Part shown: in pieces, positions 7,625 to 13,055 of the stretch | How the letters are laid out: every line of letters starts with the position of its first letter | Numbering within the stretch: the stretch's first letter is position 1 | Assembly: GCA_017408535.1 (NCBI GenBank) | Contig: JAFQUL010000095.1 | Span: forward strand, 1 to 14,166 | Direction of reading: 5' to 3' | DNA from: Clostridia bacterium | GTDB taxonomy: Bacteria > Bacillota > Clostridia > Oscillospirales > CAG-272 | DNA: 14,166 nucleotides | The notes under the pieces: model-generated | Databases searched by the model: none | Seen by the model: only the letters and a program-made list of their open reading frames with translations | Told to the model about the DNA's origin: nothing | Made by a program: the position numbers and the translations under genes

Positions 7625-8533
7625 TCAGATGGACTTGTTATCACTCTTTTCCCCCGGCTCAAGCTGAGAAATAACGATACCGGCAAAAATTACAGCACAA
7701 CCGACATAACCGACGGCTGTAATACTGTCGATACCGAAAACAACCCCGCCAACAGCAGAAAAGACGGACTCAAGAGAGAACACTATCGCCGCAAAGGTAG
7801 GATCGGTATTCTTCTGACCGATGATCTGAAGGGTGTAGGCAATTCCCACACTGGCAACACCGCAGTAAATTATATCCCACTTGGCGTCAAGAAGAACAGC
7901 GGCGGAAAAATCTCCACTCTCAAAAGCTACTGCACAGATAAGGCTGAGAATAGTGCACACAAGGAACTGACCCCAGGCAAAGGAAAGAGAAGGAAGCTCA
8001 CGTGCAAAGTGATCTACCGATATCATATGGGCAGCCCAGAAGATGGCACCGATAAGAAGGAGAAGCTCCCCTACGCCGAATGTCAAACCCACACCCGGCT
8101 TTATGCAAAGGAGAGCCAGGCCGCCAACCGCAAGAAATGCACCTATCCATACAGACAGCTTGGTCTTTTTTCTGAATATTAAAAAGTACATTACCGGGGT
8201 AAGTACCGTGTAGATAGAGGTTATAAATCCGCTCAGACCTGCACTGCCGGTGATCTTGACACCTATCTGCTGAAGGCTTGAAGCAATACACAGGATAGTG
8301 CCGCATATGATCCAGCCGGGCAGGATCTTTTTAAGGCTGATCTCTTTTTTTATTATTTTCTTTCCCTCAAAAACGGCAACAACAGGAATAAGCGATACCG
8401 TTCCCAAGACGAATCTGGTGGCGTTAAAGGTAAAGCTGCCGATATTCTCGGTACCCTTTACCTGAAAGACAAAAGCAAATCCCCAGATGACCGCTGTAAG
8501 GAAAAGACAAAGAATCGACAAATATTTCTTCAT
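7625..8533 (-). CDS. EamA/DMT-superfamily permease (ten transmembrane helices)
   Basis: A 302-residue inner-membrane transporter of the drug/metabolite transporter (EamA, RhaT-like) superfamily. It shows about ten hydrophobic helices and the tandem EamA repeat. The first half starts LFLTAVIWGFAFVFQ and includes the typical SLQQIGVKITGSAGLSGFITS segment; the second half has GELLLLIGAIFWAAHMISVD and ends with FAAIVFSLESVFSAVGGVVF. DMT proteins export or exchange small metabolites such as amino acids and nucleotide precursors; no substrate can be assigned. The chosen start is the ATG at 8533 (MKKYLSILC), behind GGAG; an in-frame TTG 51 bp upstream would add a charged, poorly conserved tail overlapping the repeat element. 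The neighbours do not define its role. No convincing promoter is visible in the repeat-rich region upstream. Confidence 0.85.
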   Translation of the reverse strand: MKKYLSILCLFLTAVIWGFAFVFQVKGTENIGSFTFNATRFVLGTVSLIPVVAVFEGKKIIKKEISLKKILPGWIICGTILCIASSLQQIGVKITGSAGLSGFITSIYTVLTPVMYFLIFRKKTKLSVWIGAFLAVGGLALLCIKPGVGLTFGVGELLLLIGAIFWAAHMISVDHFARELPSLSFAWGQFLVCTILSLICAVAFESGDFSAAVLLDAKWDIIYCGVASVGIAYTLQIIGQKNTDPTFAAIVFSLESVFSAVGGVVFGIDSITAVGYVGCAVIFAGIVISQLEPGEKSDNKSI

Positions 8534-8573
8534 TTTTCTCCGATAAATTGTTCTTCCAATGGTGATTTTCTTT

Positions 8574-8624
8574 AATGCTAACAAAAACTATCAAGTTTTG
8601 CCAACACTATAAAGCATTAAAGAA
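8574..8624. repeat. 51-bp direct repeat, copy 1
   Basis: This copy matches the one at 8696-8746 with 48 of 51 bases identical. Each begins AATGCTAACAAAA, contains a small hairpin (AAAACT, ATCA loop, AGTTTT), and ends TATAAAGCATTAAAGAA, so AATGCT at the left mirrors AGCATT near the right. Copy 1 lies just upstream of the EamA gene. Confidence 0.85.
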
Positions 8625-8640
8625 TAAAGCATTAAAAAAT
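8611..8640. repeat. 15-bp tandem duplication (2 units)
   Basis: The units at 8611-8625 (AAAGCATTAAAGAAT) and 8626-8640 (AAAGCATTAAAAAAT) differ at one base. The first unit is the right end of 51-bp repeat copy 1, so the repeat end has been duplicated in place. Confidence 0.8.
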
Positions 8641-8682
8641 TCGGCCGCTTTGCGGTAAAATTGGGCTCGGGTCCCAATTTTA
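8634..8682 (-). terminator. Paired hairpins in the intergenic element; possible terminator for the ABC operon
   Basis: A 10-bp perfect palindrome (8656-8682, TAAAATTGGG with CCCAATTTTA, 7-nt loop) is followed on the minus strand by a CCGC-AAA-GCGG hairpin (8645-8655) and then a run of six T (8639-8634). The layout fits termination of the ABC transporter transcript that ends at 8739. The same structure may simply be the core of the repeat element that surrounds it. Confidence 0.5.
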
Positions 8683-8695
8683 GAATTTTTGCGAT

Positions 8696-8746
8696 AATGC
8701 TAACAAAAGCTCTCAAGTTTTGCCAGCACTATAAAGCATTAAAGAA
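8696..8746. repeat. 51-bp direct repeat, copy 2, overlapping the ATPase stop codon
   Basis: Copy 2 differs from copy 1 (8574-8624) at three bases, one of which turns an A-T pair of the internal hairpin into a G-T pair (AAAGCT/AGTTTT). Its right end includes the TAA stop of the minus-strand ABC ATPase gene (8739-8741) and the last codons before it. The two copies bracket a 71-bp hairpin-containing core. Confidence 0.85.
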
Positions 8747-9485
8747 CGCAACGCAGGAACTCTCTTGTTCTCTCGTTCTTCGGGTTCTCGAATATCTCGG
8801 TGGGAGTACCCTCCTCAACGATTACACCGTCGCTCATGAAGATTATTCTGTCGGCAACCTCACGGGCAAAGCCCATCTCGTGAGTAACCACCGCCATGGT
8901 CATACCGTCCGCGGCAAGCTTGTTCATTACCTCAAGGACTTCTCCGACCATCTCAGGGTCAAGAGCGGAGGTAGGCTCGTCAAACAGCATAACGTCAGGC
9001 TCCATACAAAGGGCACGGACAATGGCAACTCTCTGCTTCTGTCCGCCGGAGAGCTGGCTGGGATATGCATTCGCTCTGTCGGCAAGCCCGACGGTGGCGA
9101 GAAGCTCAAGAGCCTTCTTCTCCGCCTCCTCCTTCGACTTTTTAAGGAGCTTCATGGGGGCGATAGTCATATTTTTGAGCACAGTCATGTGAGGGAAAAG
9201 ATTAAACTGCTGGAACACCATTCCCATCTTCTGACGCATCTTGTTTATATCTGTCTTGGGGTTCATTATATCAACCCCCTCAAAATAGATATGGCCGTCG
9301 GTAGGCTCCTCCAGCATATTGAGAGAACGCAGAAGAGTGGATTTACCGCTTCCGGAGGGACCGATAATAACAACTACCTCGCCCCTCTTTATTTCTACGT
9401 TAACACCGCCGAGAGCGTGTATAGTGTCCTTAAAGCATTTATGTAAGTTTTCGACCTTTATGATCGTTTCATTTGTATTTATCAT
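8739..9485 (-). CDS. Polar amino-acid ABC transporter ATPase (GlnQ/ArtP-type)
   Basis: A 248-residue ATPase that drives import through the permease encoded just upstream. All motifs are intact: Walker A GPSGSGKST (42-50), Q-loop FQQFNLFPH (91-99), signature LSGGQKQR (145-152), Walker B MLFDEPTSALDPE (166-178) and switch histidine H202 in VVTHEM. The sequence and length are typical of the polar amino-acid uptake (GlnQ, HisP, ArtP) family. It starts 16 nt after the permease stop with only a weak purine-rich ribosome site (AAAAGAGA), suggesting coupling to permease translation. The C-terminal FLRCVL and stop codon lie where the 51-bp repeat copy begins. Which amino acid is carried cannot be told from the ATPase. 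Confidence 0.93.
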   Translation of the reverse strand: MINTNETIIKVENLHKCFKDTIHALGGVNVEIKRGEVVVIIGPSGSGKSTLLRSLNMLEEPTDGHIYFEGVDIMNPKTDINKMRQKMGMVFQQFNLFPHMTVLKNMTIAPMKLLKKSKEEAEKKALELLATVGLADRANAYPSQLSGGQKQRVAIVRALCMEPDVMLFDEPTSALDPEMVGEVLEVMNKLAADGMTMAVVTHEMGFAREVADRIIFMSDGVIVEEGTPTEIFENPKNERTREFLRCVL

Positions 9486-9501
9486 ATCCGAGTCTCTTTT
9501 C

Positions 9502-10890
9502 TTATCTTTCGTTGTTTCTCAGCTTCTTTTCAAGCAGGCTGACAAGCTTTGAGAGTCCAAGTACCATTATCAGATAGATGATAGCTACCGCTATAAGGGG
9601 CATGAAGGCACTGTAGGTAGCCGCACGGATCGCATTACCCGCATACATAAGGTCGCCGAGACCGATGTAGAAGGCGATGGAGGTCTCCTTGAGAAGCACT
9701 ACAAACTCGTTGGCAAGAGCGGGAAGCACCGCCTTGAATGCCTGAGGAAATACAATGTGATACATGGTAGCCATATATCCAAAGCCAAGGCTTCTGCCCG
9801 CCTCAGTCTGTCCGTCATCAACCGACATGATACCGCCGCGGACTATCTCGGCAACGTACGCACCTGAGTTAAGACCGAAGCAGATAACCGCCGCCAGGAA
9901 CTTGTTTACACCCAAGGGCATAAAGATTACGAAATAGATTATCATTATCTGTACCACAACGGGGGTACCGCGTATTACGGTAAGGTATATCTTTGCGATC
10001 TTGTTAAAGATGGACAGCAAAATGCCGTGCTTTGACATTTTGTCATAGGTACAGCGGACAAAAGCGATGATAAAGCCGAGAACGATACCGATGAGAAGAG
10101 CACATACGGTAAGCTCAACGGTAACTGCAAGACCCTTGAGAATAGTGAGCCAACGGTCGTGCTCGATGAAGTTTTTGACAAAATCCTTCTTTAAGTCATT
10201 GTAAAAACGGACTATCGCGGTAGCGGTATCCGGCTTGTCCACAGAGTATCTGGGGGCAATACACTGGATAAAGCCCTTGTTTACATTGTTGGTCTCGATC
10301 TCAACAGATTTCTCTACACCGTTCTCGTTTACGGTATAGTGGGTCATCTTGTCAACCTCTGCCGCCATTGTAATAAGGCCGCCGTAAAGGGTATCTACCG
10401 CTTTATCCTCAGAGTAGACCACCAGACCCTGATCCTGAGTATCGTATATGTATATCTTTATATTCTCGGTCTTCTCGGGTGCGGATGCCACAAGCTCAGT
10501 CAGTCTGTCCTCAAACTCCATCTTGAAGTTAAGTGCTGACTTAAACATAGCACCGCCAAGCTTTTTAGCCTCTGCGGAAAGAAACTCGGAATAGAGAGGA
10601 GCTATAGTACCGTAGGCATCAACGGTAGTAACGGTACAGTCAGCGATTATATCCTTCTCACTGCCCCAGTCAAGAGAATTGACCTTTATATGGTTCTTTT
10701 CCGCCAGTACCTTGAGGGGGTCTGTCTTTGCCATACCGTCAAAGGTCTCGTTAAGAAGCTGCTCCGCCTCCTCCACCGACATATCTCTTGCAACGGTACC
10801 GGACCTTATGCTGAAAAACAGCACTGCCGCGGCGGCGAGCAGGAGCAGGATCACCGCCGCAAGGGTAATTCTTTTCTTGTTTTTTGACAT
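9502..10890 (-). CDS. Polar amino-acid ABC permease with a large extracytoplasmic N-terminal domain
   Basis: A 462-residue membrane protein, about twice the length of ordinary HisM/GlnP-type permeases (roughly 215-240). Residues 9-28 form a first membrane helix or signal anchor. Residues 30-245 are hydrophilic and should lie outside the membrane. Residues 250-450 form a standard permease domain with IRGTPVVVQIMIIYF (306-320) and the EAA loop EAGRSLGFGYMATMYHIVFP (363-382) that contacts the ATPase. The outer segment does not show the periplasmic-binding-protein pattern (no G-x-N-x-x-F-P-P-x-E or D-x-D motif) known from GlnP fusions, and I do not recognise it; helices and beta strands such as ENIKIYIYDTQDQGLVVY (142-159) suggest a folded domain. 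The ATG has CGGAGG upstream. It follows the binding-protein gene after a hairpin-rich gap of 166 bp. Confidence 0.87.
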   Translation of the reverse strand: MSKNKKRITLAAVILLLLAAAAVLFFSIRSGTVARDMSVEEAEQLLNETFDGMAKTDPLKVLAEKNHIKVNSLDWGSEKDIIADCTVTTVDAYGTIAPLYSEFLSAEAKKLGGAMFKSALNFKMEFEDRLTELVASAPEKTENIKIYIYDTQDQGLVVYSEDKAVDTLYGGLITMAAEVDKMTHYTVNENGVEKSVEIETNNVNKGFIQCIAPRYSVDKPDTATAIVRFYNDLKKDFVKNFIEHDRWLTILKGLAVTVELTVCALLIGIVLGFIIAFVRCTYDKMSKHGILLSIFNKIAKIYLTVIRGTPVVVQIMIIYFVIFMPLGVNKFLAAVICFGLNSGAYVAEIVRGGIMSVDDGQTEAGRSLGFGYMATMYHIVFPQAFKAVLPALANEFVVLLKETSIAFYIGLGDLMYAGNAIRAATYSAFMPLIAVAIIYLIMVLGLSKLVSLLEKKLRNNER

Positions 10891-10935
10891 CTTTTATTCC
10901 TCCGAATGATAACAGATAGCATTAATATAAACAGA

Positions 10936-10987
10936 TTAAGCCGTTATTTGAAAAGTAAAGGCACTTACTGCTCAAATAACGGTTTAA
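10936..10987. other. Long imperfect inverted repeat between binding-protein and permease genes
   Basis: CCGTTATTTGA (10941-10951) pairs perfectly with TCAAATAACGG (10972-10982). Five further outer pairs form if one G-U (plus strand) is allowed, and an inner AGTAA/TTACT stem has a 6-nt loop. It lies in the permease mRNA leader and could stabilise or punctuate the operon transcript. It is not followed by a clear T-run on the minus strand. Confidence 0.6.
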
Positions 10988-11011
10988 GCGGCAAAGGGAA
11001 AAAGGCAATGC

Positions 11012-11037
11012 ACGGGGGCTGCCGAAGCAGCCCCCGT
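11012..11037 (-). terminator. GC-rich hairpin with UUCG loop after the binding-protein gene
   Basis: On the minus strand ACGGGGGCTGC and GCAGCCCCCGT form a perfect 11-bp stem around a TTCG tetraloop closed by C-G, an exceptionally stable RNA loop. It starts 19 nt after the stop codon at 11057. A TTTTT run follows the stem after 8 nt, so termination may be partial. That would give binding protein in excess over permease and ATPase, as is common in such operons, and it would protect the upstream mRNA from 3' decay. Confidence 0.7.
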
Positions 11038-11056
11038 AATCCCGTATTATCTGATA

Positions 11057-11893
11057 TTACTCAGCCTTGATAAACTTAGCGATGATAGCGTCAATAGTGC
11101 CATCCTCGGTAAGAGCCTCAAGAGCCTCATTGATATCGTCAAGGAGCTGGGTATTATCCTTCTTAACTGCGATAGCATAGTCCTCGATCGCGTAGTCGGT
11201 ATCAAGGATCTTAAGACCCTCGTTCTCAGCTACGAATGCCTTTGCAGGCTCATTGTCGATAATTACTGCGTTAACGTCGCCGCCCTTGAGAGCGATAACA
11301 GCGTCTGCACCCTTACCGTACTTGGTAACGTTCTCTGCACCATAATCGTCAGACGCATGGATGTCACCGGTAGTACCGAGCTGTACGCCGATCTTCTTGC
11401 CTGCAAGGTCGTCAAGAGTAGCAATGTCAGAATCCTCAAGTACGATAACGGACTGAACGCCGGTAGCGTAGCTGGAGGTAAAGTCAACCTCAAGAAGTCT
11501 CTCATCGGTAACGGTCATGCCGGCCATACCAAAGTCAACCTCACCCTGCTGAACAGCAGTGATGATGGAGTCAAACTCCATGTCGACAACCTCGAGAGTG
11601 CCGCCAAGCTTCTCAGCGATAGCGGTAGCGATCTCAACGTCGATACCTACGAACTTGTCGCCTTCCTTAAACTCGTAAGGAGGGAATGCAGCGTTGGTAC
11701 CCATCTTGAATACCTTTGCAGAGGGCTCATCCTCGTTGCCTGCGGTGGTATCGTCACCTGCAGTGGTGTCATCACCTACGGTGGTGTCAGCGGGATTATC
11801 CTTGTTCCCGTCATCAGGGGTAGTCTCTGCGCAACCGATGAAGCATACAGCAAGCATAGCTACGCAAAGAAGAAGAGCAAATATTTTTTTCAT
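11057..11893 (-). CDS. Amino-acid ABC transporter substrate-binding lipoprotein
   Basis: A 278-residue family-3 solute-binding protein. The signal peptide (MKKIFALLLCVAMLAVC) ends in a lipobox FIGC with the acylated cysteine at residue 21, so it is anchored to the outer face of the membrane. Residues 22-58 form an acidic, Thr-rich linker with repeated GDDTTA units. The bilobed domain starts at FKMGTNAAFPPYEF (62-75) and includes GIDVEIATAIAEKLGG (83-98), FGMAGMTVTDER (121-132) and SSYATGVQSVIV (140-151). These are hallmarks of polar amino-acid binders, and the acidic residues near the cleft would favour a basic or neutral polar ligand, though that is inference. Its own sigma-A promoter and a GGAGG site precede the ATG. 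Permease and ATPase genes follow, completing the importer. Confidence 0.93.
   Translation of the reverse strand: MKKIFALLLCVAMLAVCFIGCAETTPDDGNKDNPADTTVGDDTTAGDDTTAGNEDEPSAKVFKMGTNAAFPPYEFKEGDKFVGIDVEIATAIAEKLGGTLEVVDMEFDSIITAVQQGEVDFGMAGMTVTDERLLEVDFTSSYATGVQSVIVLEDSDIATLDDLAGKKIGVQLGTTGDIHASDDYGAENVTKYGKGADAVIALKGGDVNAVIIDNEPAKAFVAENEGLKILDTDYAIEDYAIAVKKDNTQLLDDINEALEALTEDGTIDAIIAKFIKAE
11741..11776. repeat. 18-bp tandem repeat in the lipoprotein linker
   Basis: Two 18-bp units (11741-11758 and 11759-11776) differ at three bases, and a third, degenerate unit follows. In the minus-strand reading frame each encodes GDDTTA-like residues. This is a repeat-expanded flexible tether between the lipid anchor and the binding domain. 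Confidence 0.7.
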
Positions 11894-11931
11894 TTGTCAA
11901 TTCCTCCGTAATGTTTTTTATGGTATCTTAC

Positions 11932-11960
11932 ATTTTACCACAGCTTTATATCTTTTTCAA
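11932..11960 (-). promoter_or_regulatory. Sigma-A promoter of the amino-acid ABC importer operon
   Basis: TTGAAA (11955-11960), a 17-base spacer and TAAAAT (11932-11937) lie on the minus strand 39 bp before the binding-protein start, with AT-rich DNA (11961-12048) upstream that could act as an UP element. No riboswitch-like leader is possible in the short 5' untranslated region, and no operator palindrome was recognised. Confidence 0.75.
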
Positions 11961-12048
11961 TAACAATATATTAATAAACACACATCTATTTAAGAATTTT
12001 CTGTTATAAATGAATATTTATTCGTTTATTGTATATTTTACACTTATT

Positions 12049-12330
12049 TCAGAAAATTCCCTTCTTTTTGGGCGGCGGTGCGGGACACGCCGGTGCGTCA
12101 AGCTTAACCAGAATAATGTCCTCCCCTATCTTCTCGATGTTGCACCAGGGAATGGTGATATCCTCTCTGTGAGACAACCCCAGTACCCCGCAGCTCTCAC
12201 CCGGCACGACTATTGCGGTTATCCTGCCGTCGCATACGTCAAATATCACGTCTACTATATATCCGAGTTTTGCTCCGTCACACACGTTTACTACTTCTTT
12301 ATTGCGCAGATCGTTGGTACAGCTGTTCAT
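12049..12330 (-). CDS. YlmC/YmxH-family PRC-barrel protein (sporulation-associated)
   Basis: A 93-residue protein with a single PRC-barrel domain. The opening NDLRNKEVVNVCDGAKLGYIVDV (6-28), GRITAIVVPG (35-44) and ITIPWCNIEKIGEDIILVK (58-76) match the YlmC/YmxH family widespread in spore-forming Firmicutes, where a member is linked to sporulation; the molecular role is unknown. The family body ends near residue 78, and this copy adds a short Pro/Lys tail (ACPAPPPKKKGIF). The ATG is preceded by GAGGAG at good spacing. It is divergent from the DUF4830 gene, sharing a 128-bp intergenic region, and is followed by the promoter of the ABC importer with no strong terminator seen. Confidence 0.85.
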   Translation of the reverse strand: MNSCTNDLRNKEVVNVCDGAKLGYIVDVIFDVCDGRITAIVVPGESCGVLGLSHREDITIPWCNIEKIGEDIILVKLDAPACPAPPPKKKGIF

Positions 12331-12374
12331 AGCTACTCCTCATCACTTTTTGTTACATATATATTTCCCTTTTC

Positions 12375-12391
12375 CCCGGTCTATTACCGGG
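12375..12391. other. Small hairpin in the divergent intergenic region
   Basis: CCCGGT (12375-12380) and ACCGGG (12386-12391) form a 6-bp stem with a 5-nt loop. It falls in the probable leader of the ylmC-like gene. The right arm overlaps the left arm of the 9-bp inverted repeat at 12387-12448, so the two structures exclude each other. Confidence 0.5.
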
Positions 12392-12448
12392 ACAAAGTCA
12401 TATTCGTGCACAGGACAAAATATAATGTATCACAAAATCTTGTCCCGG
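12387..12448. repeat. 9-bp inverted repeat bracketing the DUF4830 promoter
   Basis: CCGGGACAA (12387-12395) and TTGTCCCGG (12440-12448) are exact reverse complements. They flank the promoter, and the right arm runs into the GGAGG ribosome site. A related GGACAAA also occurs at 12413. They could be an operator pair, or an RNA stem hiding the ribosome site in read-through transcripts. Confidence 0.6.
12398..12426 (+). promoter_or_regulatory. Promoter of the DUF4830 gene, possibly sigma-E (sporulation) type
   Basis: TCATATT (12398-12404), a 14-base spacer and AATATAAT (12419-12426) resemble the sigma-E pattern (-35 near TCATATT, -10 near CATACAAT or CATATAAT). The -10 also reads as a perfect sigma-A TATAAT (12421-12426), but no good sigma-A -35 lies 17 bases upstream. 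The downstream ATG is 33 nt away. Confidence 0.5.
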
Positions 12449-12458
12449 AGGAATTACT

Positions 12459-12935
12459 ATGTTCATTTACTCGCTTAGAGCAAGCTCTCTGAAATTTTTT
12501 GCCGTTATCCTTGCAGGGGTAGCGGTACTGGTCGCCCTGATCCTTATTTTCCCCGCCCAGGATTCGGTATCCGCTGCCGTCGAGGGGGAAATAAACTATG
12601 AAAAGATAAAAACGGGAGAGGACAGGATCAACTTTCTCCTCTCTCTCGGTTATACCGTTGACCCCGAGCCCACAGAAGAAAGAAAGGTGACCATTCCCGC
12701 AGAATTTGATAAAACCATGGTGTCCTACAACGAACTGCAAAAGGAGACCGGTCTGGACCTCTATAAATACAGAGGTAAGGAGGTCACCCAGTACAGCTAT
12801 AACGTGACAAATTACCCCGGGTATGACGGGAAGGTATACGCAAATATTCTTATGTCAGGGAACCGGGTCATCGGGGGAGACGTTTGTTCTGCTGACGTAA
12901 GCGGCTTTATACACGGACTGAGGGCGGCTGAGTAA
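12459..12935 (+). CDS. Membrane-anchored DUF4830 protein
   Basis: A 158-residue protein with one N-terminal membrane helix (about 12-31) and an exported C-terminal domain matching DUF4830 of Clostridia. Recognisable blocks are INFLLSLGYTVDPEP (57-71), VTIPAEFDKTMVSYNELQKETGLDLYKYRGK (77-107) and ANILMSGNRVIGGDVCSADVSGFIHGL (128-154). The family has no known function; it is common in spore formers, often as a small membrane-tethered protein. The start has a GGAGG site 8 nt upstream. It diverges from a sporulation-linked PRC-barrel gene and may have a sigma-E promoter, which together hint at expression in the mother cell; that is inference. No clear terminator follows; the next promoter begins 39 bp downstream. 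Confidence 0.8.
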   Translation: MFIYSLRASSLKFFAVILAGVAVLVALILIFPAQDSVSAAVEGEINYEKIKTGEDRINFLLSLGYTVDPEPTEERKVTIPAEFDKTMVSYNELQKETGLDLYKYRGKEVTQYSYNVTNYPGYDGKVYANILMSGNRVIGGDVCSADVSGFIHGLRAAE

Positions 12936-12973
12936 AATATTTGTAAAACATCAGCTGCCGGAGAATACATCTG

Positions 12974-13002
12974 TTGCTTTTTGATACCTTTTAAGGTATA
13001 AT
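12974..13002 (+). promoter_or_regulatory. Promoter of the rRNA methyltransferase gene
   Basis: TTGCTT (12974-12979), a 17-base spacer and TATAAT (12997-13002) place the start of transcription near 13009. An imperfect palindrome ATACCTT-TT-AAGGTAT (12984-12999) overlaps the spacer and -10 box and could bind a regulator. Confidence 0.72.
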
Positions 13003-13004
13003 AT

Positions 13005-13042
13005 AAGTAAGAAAATCTTACTTCCTTGCGCCGGCGGGCGCA
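13005..13042 (+). other. Two consecutive hairpins in the methyltransferase leader
   Basis: AAGTAAGA/TCTTACTT (13005-13012 and 13016-13023, 3-nt loop) is followed by TGCGCC/GGCGCA (13027-13032 and 13037-13042, 4-nt loop), ending one base before the AAAGG ribosome site. They occupy nearly the whole predicted 47-nt leader and could influence translation. Confidence 0.55.
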
Positions 13043-13055
13043 GAAAGGCAGACGG

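Noticed and set aside
8534..8584. Longer start (TTG) for the EamA permease
   Set aside because: The extra residues are not typical of the family and derive partly from the repeat element; ATG at 8533 follows GGAG.
8574..8746. CRISPR-like array
   Set aside because: Only two repeat copies exist, the repeats are long and A/T-rich, the 71-bp core holds hairpins instead of a spacer, and no cas gene is present.
8661..9446. Open frame of 261 codons on the plus strand
   Set aside because: It lies antisense to the ABC ATPase with all its motifs intact and begins inside the repeat element; no protein features.
11894..12048. Amino-acid riboswitch or T-box before the ABC operon
   Set aside because: The mapped-looking promoter leaves a leader of only about 30 nt, and the upstream DNA is plain A/T-rich sequence without conserved RNA motifs.
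12010..12492. Plus-strand open frame of 160 codons crossing the divergent intergenic region
   Set aside because: It is opposite the YlmC-like gene and runs through the promoter and start of the DUF4830 gene; no ribosome site.
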